Below are positions 1-6,607 of a stretch of DNA of 13,199 nucleotides, piece by piece. The notes under the pieces are model-generated. The model was not told the DNA's origin and ran no database searches. It was given only the letters and a program-made list of their open reading frames with translations. Source of the DNA: Syncephalastrum monosporum B8922 (Eukaryota > Mucoromycota > Mucoromycetes > Mucorales > Syncephalastraceae); NCBI GenBank assembly GCA_000697355.1, contig JNEN01000339.1, forward strand, positions 1-13,199. Direction: 5' to 3'. A program made the translations under genes and the position numbers. Each line of letters opens with the position of its first letter. Within the stretch, counting starts at the first letter, position 1.

Positions 1-2
1 TT

Positions 3-890
3 TGGATAAGCTCCACTACGTACTGTGCGATTTCAGCATGATATGAGAGCATTTTACCTAGACAATGCACATTCGAGCTATTCAGAGATGGGTAAGGCAG
101 TACCATGCATGTCCTAATAGCATTGTTGAGACTTGTAAGGAAATCGGCCGTGAATGCGTCTTGAGCGAAGAGCATAAAACGGCCGTTGCCGGCTTCATCG
201 ATGCTAATCCCTCTGCTTCTGCTGTCGAAGTGACCGATTATTTGTTCAGTCGATTCAACAATCCGAGAATCTTGCATAGCACTATTCACAAATTTATGAT
301 AAGTGAAGGCAAACTTTTTTTTTTTGAAAAGGTCAACTTCCTTCTATCGAAACAAAAAGCCCAGCAAAAGCCCAGGAACGATACAACTAGGTTTGTAACT
401 GGAAAAACACAAAAGCGAACTTTCTGACGAATTGTGTGTCTCGACAAATCTGCTTTCGATAGTAATATATAAAAGCTCCAAGCCTTGGCCCAAAAAAGGT
501 ACGAGTGCCGTTATTATCAGACCTACTACAAGAGCAAACAACAACATCAATATCGGGCGCTACTTCTGCTTCAGATTTGTACAGTTGGAATGAATAACCC
601 AGGCTTATGAAGAGAGAAAGGCCAATGGATATGTGAGTTCAAGAACGGTAACAAGTCATTCGTACATGAGTTTTTTAAAAATTGATTTGTATCCTCACAT
701 GAAAGGTCACTATATTGTCATGGATGATGCACCGATCCACGCGCATGAAAAGATGAAGAAATATATTGAATACCGAGGACCAGATGTGTCTTTCTTCCTA
801 CTTGCTCTCCTGAGCTTAATTCGACAGAACAATTCTGGGCAGTGGCAAAGAGCAGCAAGACATACTGCGAAATGCAGTTTAAAATAAATG
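3..890 (+). pseudogene. Tc1/mariner-type DDE transposase relic
   Basis: This is a broken transposase of the IS630/Tc1/mariner superfamily, whose intact members cut and paste their own element. The N-terminal DNA-binding region is open from the ATG at 65 to 427. It contains IRAIQRWVRQY, typical of a homeodomain-like helix-turn-helix, then LSEEHK...FIDANPSA and STIHKFM, as in related fungal transposases. The preceding frame holds stops (TAG at 59-61), so 65 is only the first ATG after a break. The catalytic part is scattered over frames: LDKSAF with the first Asp at 443-445, then PKKGTSAVI, then HMKGHYIVMDDAPIH with the second Asp at 723-725, then a one-base shift near 780-788, then SPELNSTEQFW with the Glu at 827-829. 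The D-to-D gap is about 93 codons and the D-to-E gap about 34, both as expected for Tc1. At least four frame changes and internal stops make it inactive. No terminal inverted repeats were found. Confidence 0.88.
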
Positions 891-982
891 TCCTTATTTT
901 CGCGTCCCACCGATCAATACCGTTTTTGGAAATTCATAAACGGAATCCTTCCGTGATTTGTTTTTTCACCGCATCTCCTTTC

Positions 983-1628
983 GAACTGGCTTGGAGCTCT
1001 GTTGAAGAAAGAGCTCGACAAACGGTAAGGCTGCATCGTCACAGGATTGGAACACGGATGATCAGCCACCCGCCAGCTTATTCGGTCCCCACTTGGTTGG
1101 TAATCCTGTGCCAACGACAATCGCCTAGCTTGCATTTTTTCTTCAAGTTCAACGAAATGCTTGCAGCAGTGGGAGGATAAGCCTTGTCGTCTGGAGATCG
1201 CAAGAGAACTGGCTTGGAGCTCTGTTGAAGAAAGAGCTCGACAAACGGTAAGGCTGTATCGTCACAGGATTGGAATACGGATGATCAGCCACCCGCCAGC
1301 TTATTCGGTCCCCACTTGGTTGGTAATCCTGTGCCAACGACAATCGCCTAGCTTGCATTTTTTCTTCAAGTTCAACGAAATGCTTGCAGCAGTGGGAGGA
1401 TAAGCCTTGTCGTCTGGAGATCGCAAGAGAACTGGCTTGGAGCTCTGTTGAAGAAAGAGCTCGACAAACGGTAAGGCTGTATCGTCACAGGATTGGAATA
1501 CGGATGATCAGCCACCCGCCAGCTTATTCGGTCCCCACTTGGTTGGTAATCCTGTGCCAACGACAATCGCCTAGCTTGCATTTTTTCTTCAAGTTCAACG
1601 AAATGCTTGCAGCAGTGGGAGGATAAGC
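983..1628 (+). repeat. Three tandem 223-base repeats (exon-plus-intron-like unit)
   Basis: The units are 983-1205, 1206-1428 and 1429-1628; the last is cut short by about 23 bases. Units 2 and 3 match each other; unit 1 differs by C for T at 1034 and 1053. Each unit can be read as an 81-base exon (1167-1247 for the first complete one; 27 codons, starting QWEDKPCRLEIARE and ending ERARQT) followed by a 142-base intron. The intron has a GTAAGG donor (1248) and a TTGCAG acceptor. Because 81 is divisible by three and both splice sites are phase 0, splicing would join the exons in frame. The first exon is truncated at its 5' side by the repeat boundary. The unit also contains inverted repeats GAGCTCT/AGAGCTC and CACAGGATT/AATCCTGTG. 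The exon/intron reading is inference; the repeats themselves are certain. Confidence 0.95.
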
Positions 1629-1705
1629 TTTGTCTCTTGCATACTGATTATTCCTTGGAAGCACAGGAAGTATACATTACAGATACAATGCATTCACTGA
1701 TGTGG
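1613..1705 (+). other. Exon-like segment continuing from the third 223-base repeat
   Basis: After the third intron-like segment, the frame that starts QWEDK in the repeats leaves the repeat and stays open with a coding-like composition (QWEDKLCLLHTDYS, then EAQEVYITDTMHSLMW) until the poly-T at 1706. It could be the original downstream exon of the gene from which the repeated exon was taken. I do not recognise the protein, and about 31 residues are too few for a firm call. The same segment lies at 8218-8310 in copy 2. Confidence 0.3.
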
Positions 1706-1730
1706 TTTTTTTTTTTTTTGTTGTTGTTGT
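1706..1730 (+). repeat. T14(GTT)n microsatellite
   Basis: Fourteen T residues (1706-1719) are followed by GTTGTTGTTGT and then AGTG. The run ends in TTGTAG (1727-1732), so it could serve as the pyrimidine tract and acceptor of an intron after the exon-like segment at 1613-1705. That is speculative. The open frame through it (FFFFVVVVV) is a by-product of the repeat. Confidence 0.9.
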
Positions 1731-2003
1731 AGTGTCACTTGCACCAGTGCATTCATATCATCAAAGAGTTGGTTATGCCGAAAGGTTGACTTACAGCGGA
1801 TATTACCGTCATTCAATTTGCGTGTGGATACTGAAGTCCTTGTCGAAACCCTCTTGGCTGGTATCGGTCTCTTGGAAGAGCGTGTCGCCTCACTGCTTGG
1901 CTCTCGGCTGACCCGCGTGTCAGAATCCGCAATCCTGGCGCTGGTTACATCCCCACCCTCGAGGTATAGGCAGTCCGTCTGGCACTGGTTGAATTGTGCT
2001 TGA
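1731..2003 (+). pseudogene. Unassigned coding-like fragment
   Basis: I do not recognise this sequence. One plus frame is open from before 1731 to the stop after 2003. From about 1818 it has a regular hydrophobic pattern (RVDTEVLVETLLAGIGLLEE, then RVASLLGSRL), which suggests amphipathic helices. The opposite strand also has short coding-like stretches over the same bases, so even the strand is uncertain. A possible intron runs from GTATAG at 1964 to TTTATAG at 2041 (78 bases). It has a strong T-rich tract (2005-2033), but the frame beyond it closes within a few codons. It may be a remnant of a gene broken by the repeats upstream. Copy 2 is at 8336-8608. Confidence 0.2.
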
Positions 2004-2549
2004 CCTTTTTTTTCTTTTCTGTTCTTTTGCCTTATTTATAGCATAAACAGTCTTACGGGCGCATGAACCGCATGGTTTCAACACGCCACAAGCGACAGTT
2101 GTGTTTCTATGTATCCGTCGCAAGCAAGTTCAGTTGGTCAGACCAGCAGCAAGACGATCCTGCCGACACAACTCACCAGACACATCAAGATATCTGACGG
2201 TGCATCTCTTAATTTCCTACATATTGCCGCAATTCCTCATTCTCCATAATAACATGTATCAAGACACGTTTGCATAGATGTACAAAAGGAATGCTGATGA
2301 ATCTTGGCGTTGGGTGGGGGAATATCTTGTTTCTATTCATGTGAGATACTGCCACTCTGCTTGACTCCATGTATACTTCGTGATAAATATCATGACAACG
2401 CTTCTGAATATATCATGCGCTTGCGTGCTATGGGAGATAGGGTCGGAAACATATCAAGATGCTTGCATCCAACTTTAGAACACTCGTGAATGGGGCGATC
2501 ATAACTACGCGTCGCCTGTCCTCGAAAATCACTGAAGTGATGAACAGCA
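2004..2549. other. No gene recognised; short open frames only
   Basis: This is about 550 bases between the fragment above and the partial transposase repeat. It holds a T-rich tract (2005-2033) and several short plus frames, such as one with HIKISDGASLNF near 2180-2215 and one from 2304 to 2489 with SEYIMRLRAMGDRVGN. Their composition is mildly coding-like, but none matches a family I know and none has a convincing start. They may be further relic pieces. Copy 2 is at 8609-9154. Confidence 0.4.
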
Positions 2550-2656
2550 TGTCTCCTTTTGGATAAGCTCCACTACGTACTGTGCGATTTCAGCATGATA
2601 TGAGAGCATTTTACCTAGACAGTGCACATTCGAACTACTCAGAGATGGGTAAAGCA
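2550..2656 (+). repeat. Partial second copy of the transposase 5' region
   Basis: This 107-base stretch, from TGTCTCCTTTTGG to GGGTAAAGCA, matches 6599-6704, which is the start of the transposase relic. The match shows four substitutions, all transitions, and one extra T. It stops abruptly after the start of the helix-turn-helix and is followed by AT-rich sequence (2657-2690). It is a truncated piece of the same or a closely related element, inserted or duplicated before the 6605-base dimer formed. It borders the 3' end of the minus-strand gene relic. Confidence 0.93.
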
Positions 2657-2666
2657 TTATTAAAAT

Positions 2667-4024
2667 TTAATCATGCAATAATATACGCAATGTGATAACC
2701 CAAAGCTCATCACCCAGTAACGATGGATGGTCCAAATCAGCAATGTAGTCTACTATCGACTGCTCCGAAGACAGACTGTCGATCGAGCCGGTACTTGCTT
2801 CGCTGACGTCGCTTGCGATCGAGATCGAGTCGTCGAGGTTACTTCAGTCGTCAGAATCTTCGGTCCAGTCACCCGATACGGCGTCCACGGCGTTGATCTC
2901 CATTACCCGGTTCGGCCCGGTGGCTCCTGATCGCGGCTTTCTTCCATGAGATACCGTTAGTCGCCCCGGACATCTCGATAGGCCTCCTTATCCAGGCCTA
3001 ACCAACCCTTCAGCGGACCCGATTCCATCACTTATTGCATCGCACGTATCATTCTTGCGTACTGCTGCCTTTCTTTGATTTGATGGGCTTGGCCTGAGCT
3101 GGGATAGTAGCCACTGAGATGGATGCGTAGAGATGAATAAGTTTCCACCATTCGATGTCGGCAATTCTTCCATGATATGAATGCATCGGTCCAAGTGCCA
3201 CTAAAGCAAAAATTCAAACGTCAGCGAAAGACAATTAGTGAATTGTATCTGTAATGTTTTACCCTGACTTCATAGAGAAACTTCAAATTGTGCAAGACGG
3301 CTGTGCGATTATGCGGGTCCGTGCAAAAACTGGTCTTAGAAACTTGTTCAGATGTGGCAAACTTGCCGTTAGCAGTTGGCTATAACAGCCACAGCCTGAG
3401 CGTATCATCTATTTTATCAAAAAATAAATGATAAACTTACACTAATTCGTTTTTCGAAAGATCAATTTTGTTACCATTGGCCTTGGTATGCATAAAAGTG
3501 GCGCGTATCTTGTTGACGAAGGATGCAGACGGAAAGCGTTTCAAGATCGGTTTGAGCATGGCCACACAGCCAAATATCCCTTGACGGAGTCGGATGTGTG
3601 TCTTGCTTTATCGCGAGTTCCCAGCAGCCCAGACGCTGGCAAGATCAACGCTTCTACTTGACCCTCGCTATGCCGTCCGCCAAATAGTATATCCTTGAGA
3701 ATCCCAAAGCTTTGATATCCCGTTTCACCGATTGAAATTTACATGCAAATGCGGATGTTGTTTTCGCGACGGTTTCCACAGATGGCCAAATGGCGACATG
3801 TCGATACGATGACTTGGTATCGCATAACGATCCAATTTTCTTCTCCTCATGAATCGACTCTGGACTGTGTCAAAAAAATATGAAAATTCCCGATCCATTC
3901 TCTTCACTTACCAAATGTAGAAAAAGCAAGAAATGAACAAGAAATGCTCAGGATCGTGTGATTCAGGTATCTTGTCATGGTTGAATATCTGCAAGGCACT
4001 TTGACTGGTGCCCTTTGTAAATGC
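2667..4024 (-). pseudogene. Unidentified multi-exon gene relic
   Basis: No single long frame is open, but coding-like segments join across four canonical introns in compatible phase. Exon A (4024-3912) includes SALQIFNHDKIPESHDPEHF. It is followed by an intron at 3911-3865 (GTAAGT...GACACAG, 47 bases). Exon B (3864-3443) includes KIGSLCDTKSSYRHVAIWPS and, after frame changes near 3656 and 3562, MLKPILKRFPSASFVNKIRA. It is followed by an intron at 3442-3380. Exon C (3379-3263; 39 codons) includes TSFCTDPHNRTAVLHNLKFL. It is followed by an intron at 3262-3201 (GTAAAA, CTGAC, TTTAG). Exon D (3200-3003; 66 codons) is followed by an intron at 3002-2937 (GTTAGG, CTAAC). Exon E, from 2936, meets TGA at 2846-2844, yet stays open beyond it with acidic, Ser-rich sequence (SISIASDVSEASTGS) to the TAA at 2669-2667. 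I cannot name the family. The two frameshifts and the probable nonsense codon mark it as dead. Confidence 0.6.
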
Positions 4025-4087
4025 TTAAAACGAAATATTACCTCCTGATGACAGTTATTTTATTAGGTACATACATGAGTTCCACTT

Positions 4088-4336
4088 GTGAGCATCTTGT
4101 ATTGTGTGGGAGTCACATTGTGGGTTGGGATAGATCTGAGGTTTCTGGACACCGACTTTGATAGGTCAGTGTTGTATACGAGTGAGCACCCGTCAAAGCA
4201 CAGAGATGTGTTTGACATGTACGAGATAGGTAAAAGAGGAAAAATGGCTGATGATCAAAGGGATTGTGCGTCTCATGAGAATAACGGTAGCGGTTTGGAT
4301 TGTCGATGGAGAAGGCTGTTCCAACGGAGACAATAG
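4088..4336 (+). pseudogene. Unassigned open frame, possibly a coding fragment
   Basis: This 82-codon frame starts with GTG and has no upstream ATG in frame. Its middle part (SVLYTSEHPSKHRDVFDMYE) looks coding-like. The end is Arg-rich and less convincing, and a GTAAAA site inside it (about 4229) could be a splice donor. I recognise no domain. It lies just upstream of the head-on minus-strand relic, with about 60 unassigned bases between them. It may be a chance frame. Copy 2 is at 10693-10941. Confidence 0.2.
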
Positions 4337-4447
4337 GATATGAAGTTGAGCTGTTGAAAAAGGTGTCGCTGTACTGAATAAGTATACGAAGAATAAGAAA
4401 GTGGGCTATTTACACTATTTTGAGGGTATTCTGCTGATGTTATGTTT

Positions 4448-4574
4448 AGGGAGAGAAGTGGCTAAAAAGAGGGAAAAAGTGGCGAGTAGAGTGGTGAAAA
4501 GAATAAAAGGCGATGAGAGAAGTGGTGAAAAAGATGGAAAGTGATCAGTGAAGTGGTAAAAAAAAAAAAAAAAA
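4448..4574 (+). repeat. Purine-rich degenerate minisatellite ending in A17
   Basis: The plus strand is almost entirely purine with T, and C is rare. It is built from loose variants of GAAGTGGTGAAAA(GA): AGAAGTGGCTAAAAAGAGG, AGAGTGGTGAAAAGA, AGAAGTGGTGAAAAAGATGG and GAAGTGGTAAAA. It ends in 17 A residues at 4558-4574. The spacing is irregular, so it is a decayed tandem repeat rather than a clean one. The poly-A end could suggest a retroposed sequence, but no target-site duplication was found. Confidence 0.75.
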
Positions 4575-4638
4575 GCCGGATGAGTTCCCAAAAAGGGAGG
4601 CGAGTCCTCAAAATGAATGAGGAATTTCTAAGATAGGC

Positions 4639-4664
4639 CGCTGAGACAGAGCAGTCTCACAGCG
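4639..4664. other. Imperfect hairpin
   Basis: CGCTGAGAC (4639-4647) can pair with GTCTCA plus GCG (4654-4659 and 4662-4664), with a CA bulge, around the loop AGAGCA. No T-run follows and no gene ends here, so it is not a bacterial-type terminator. Its role, if any, is unknown. Copy 2 is at 11244-11269. Confidence 0.5.
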
Positions 4665-4941
4665 TGCTTATCATCATCAATACCTGAATGTGAGAGACCC
4701 TACAAGGAATAGGTATCTGGACATAAAGTGCACAGAGCGCAATGCTTATTATGAACGGACCATGGGCCATTATCACGTAATGTATCCATGTATAAGGGAA
4801 GTGAACCGACCCAGGTAATCTAAGCGTGCGATGTATGTGATCATGCGTAAATAACCATTTGTTCACGGGAGAAACTCGACAGTCGGTATGTAACCGAAGG
4901 TAAGAGGATACTCAAAACAAAGGAAGAATTATAGGTCAGCA
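4665..4941. other. No gene recognised
   Basis: This is about 280 bases downstream of the kinase relic. A 69-codon minus frame (4657-4866) has no recognisable domain, and its composition gives no reason to call it a gene. Part of the stretch may be the old 3' flank of the kinase gene. Copy 2 is at 11270-11546. Confidence 0.4.
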
Positions 4942-5965
4942 TTATCGATCATTAGTGGTAGTCTTAGCGTCTAGGTTTCCCATGTACTCCTTGAATTTTG
5001 AAAGATGTGTCTTGTCGCACAAAGGGATGGACGAGAAGATCAGCCGCAGTAGGCCGTATCTGAGGGTTGTTAATGAAGTATTTTCCGAGCTAGCAACGAT
5101 AAAATAGTATCAGGAATAGAACTCGTATAATGCTAGATATAATACTGTATGACTTATACTACACAGCGCCGCCAGCATATTCGAATCCAATTCAGGATGG
5201 TTGCCACATCTCTGTCACGGTACATGCAAGATTCCTATAGGCCAAATTGTGAGTAACATTACCAATGCATACCTGAAAAATAAATCCTACCAAATATCAA
5301 TACTGGCAGTGTATGACAACCGTCTGACGACCTAGGACGCCACATAAAAAACTGTACACTTTGTTTACGTATGTGTATTGGGGTTCAAAAGCTTCATCCT
5401 AGCCACTCGGCTTGGACAGACACCGAAGTCGGTAATTTTACAAACATCATTCTGATCCACCAGAATGGTTCCAGCTTTATTATACTAGGGGTCGAGCGAG
5501 AATAAAATATATATAATATGGATGATCTTCCCTCAAAAATCACTTTCTGTATGCTTTCACCCGATGTATGAGATTGTGACCATGGAGATACTCCAAATCA
5601 AGCAAGATTTGCTGCGTAAAGAAGCGCACAAGCACCTCCGCAAAGTGGCCATTCTTGTTCAGCGCACTGACTGTGACCGGGAACGTATTCGAAAAAGATA
5701 AGGATGTAGCCTTTTTCTACGTCATAGTCATAGCCGAGATATTGCACGATATTCTCGTGGTCGAGATTTTCTAGGAGCGACATCTCGCGGTACAGCGAGT
5801 GGATCACATCCTTCATCTTGGCGTTGAGCATATCCAACTTGGTCTTTGACAAGTCTACGTGCTTGACAGCAATCCATTCACTTGCCAAGCGTCCATGGAT
5901 TTAAGTTTGATGGATACCCTAGCACAAAGAACGAAAGAAGCTGGCCGCCTTCGTCCGTGTAGACT
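4942..5965 (-). pseudogene. MAPKKK (Ste11/Bck1-type) kinase-domain relic
   Basis: This is a decayed Ser/Thr kinase domain. In fungi such MAPKKKs phosphorylate a MAPKK in mating or cell-wall signalling. The glycine-loop region (5965-5889) is garbled. The frame 5888-5598 then gives EWIAVKHVDL (the ATP-binding Lys), LYREMSLLENLDHENIVQYL (the helix-C Glu) and FFEYVPG. A frameshift near 5678 leads to RFFTQQILLDLEYLHGHNLI and then HR at 5561. A 76-base intron (5560-5485) precedes AGTILVDQNDVCKITDFG (DFG at 5430-5422). Further shifts pass through an APE-like region to LSYTASIDIW. A 56-base phase-2 intron (5290-5235) splits that Trp codon, and LACTVTEMW follows. HPELDSNMLAAL comes next, and NPQIRPTAADLLVHPF (subdomain XI) ends the domain, with TAA at 4944-4942 in a neighbouring frame. 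If the first intron is right, HRD reads HRY, which removes the catalytic base. The family is clear; Bck1 versus Ste11 is not. Confidence 0.88.
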
Positions 5966-5973
5966 AGCCAGAT

Positions 5974-6286
5974 ATGCCCTTAGTGCGTACAGAAGGGAGA
6001 ATCTGTGGAGACGGAATACATCAAGTGCCGGAGACGGTGAACAACGAATACTACGTGTTGGGCGCTGCCTTTCCAATCCTGTTTCCACCAGGATGGCATG
6101 CCTGCTCATAACATTGTACATATCTTGAAACCCTACCCAGTTTATATCACCAGCAAGGACCCTCAAATTGATGCAAATAAGGAAGCGATCGACCGCGCAA
6201 GCTCCATCATCCATAAACAATAGCACTCATGTGTATCCCCTGAGTAAGGAGACTACAGCCTATCGGCCCGTACAGTTTAAGGACTT
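5974..6286 (+). pseudogene. Coding-like fragment in three frames, possible KH-type piece
   Basis: Three overlapping plus frames read as successive parts of one broken exon. An ATG frame at 5974-6111 (45 codons) contains VPETVNNEYYVLGAAFPILF. A second frame at 6098-6223 (41 codons) contains HILKPYPVYITSKDPQIDAN, then KEAIDRASSIIHKQ. A third, from about 6214, contains THVYPLSKETTAYRPVQFKD and reaches a donor-like GTAAGG at 6287. The middle piece, a strand followed by a helix, is vaguely like the C-terminal half of a type I KH RNA-binding domain. That is a weak resemblance and no GxxG loop is seen. The minus strand is also open across much of this (6226-5855) but reads as noise. The fragment lies head to head with the kinase relic. 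Confidence 0.35.
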
Positions 6287-6598
6287 GTAAGGTATTATTT
6301 AAAGCTTGGATGAACTAAAGACGGAGTTCATTAGTGTTTTCTGGTGTGTGAAAGTATATTTCACATATTATATACGCAGAAAAAAGATCATGTATAGACT
6401 ACAGGATAGATACTCCAAAGAATACATATCGTATCTGATGGATTGCCCATGCTGCTTTAGGTGAAAAGGGATATCATGAGCATAAACAGGAAGCATTTGG
6501 AGCGACAGTGTGTCTGTGTGTGCAGTGAGTACCATAGGCGGTGGGCAAAATGATTGGATAGACGAGTGATATGGGTTGCCACATCAAAAAAAAAAGCC
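6287..6598. other. No gene recognised; two short hairpins and poly-A
   Basis: After the donor-like site no coding-like continuation is evident. Two perfect short inverted repeats occur: ATGAACT/AGTTCAT (6310-6316 and 6325-6331) and TGTGAAA/TTTCACA (6347-6353 and 6359-6365). The stretch ends with ten A residues (6586-6595) just before the next unit begins. A long minus frame crosses the junction (6894-6457), but it is mostly antisense to the transposase relic. Copy 2 is at 12892-13199. Confidence 0.5.
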
Positions 6599-6606
6599 TG
6601 TCTCCT
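6586..6606. other. Junction between the two 6605-base units
   Basis: This is the only internal junction: A10, then GCCTGTCTCC, then TTTGGATAAG, which is also the first sequence of the window. The window ends inside the same A run (13191-13199). The start point of the unit is therefore arbitrary, and the true boundaries of the repeat cannot be fixed from this window. Confidence 0.9.
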
Positions 6607-6607
6607 T

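Larger units (their letters stand above)
1..6605. repeat. 6605-base unit, copy 1 of a head-to-tail dimer
   Basis: This is the first copy of the unit that makes up the whole window. The sequence starting TTTGGATAAGCTCC at base 1 starts again at 6606, and every open frame and landmark I compared (transposase relic, 223-base repeats, T14 run, A17 run, kinase relic) recurs at +6605 with no difference seen. The orientation is direct. The unit carries relics on both strands and no intact gene. No replication initiator gene is visible, so a self-replicating plasmid is not supported. A tandem genomic repeat, an extrachromosomal circle or an assembly duplication all fit. Confidence 0.97.

Noticed and set aside
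344..550. 68-codon minus frame inside the transposase relic
   Set aside because: Antisense to the PKKGTSAVI part of the transposase. Its hydrophobic composition comes from the opposite strand's codons.
842..1180. 112-codon plus frame running from the transposase end into the 223-base repeats
   Set aside because: It fuses the transposase tail with an intron-like part of the repeat. The start is an arbitrary GTG, and the second half has no coding character of its own.
914..1581. Minus-strand frames repeated in each 223-base unit (starting QARRLSLAQDY)
   Set aside because: They are open simply because the unit is. The plus-strand exon/intron reading has better splice sites and composition. I cannot fully exclude them.
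983..1628. Possible CRISPR array
   Set aside because: The whole 223-base unit is repeated with no unique spacers, and the context is eukaryotic.
1702..1911. Frame starting VFFFFVVVVV as a signal peptide or membrane segment
   Set aside because: The hydrophobic run is produced by the T14(GTT)n microsatellite, not by a coding sequence.
2294..2300. CTGATGA as a hammerhead ribozyme core
   Set aside because: No stem II followed by GAAA, and no flanking stems in the right places.
4445..4451. TTTAGGG as a telomere repeat
   Set aside because: A single occurrence inside the unit, not a tandem array.
5180..5188. TTCGAATCC resembling a tRNA T-loop / B box
   Set aside because: No A box, acceptor stem or anticodon arm upstream. 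On the minus strand it falls inside the kinase relic (HPELDSNMLAAL).
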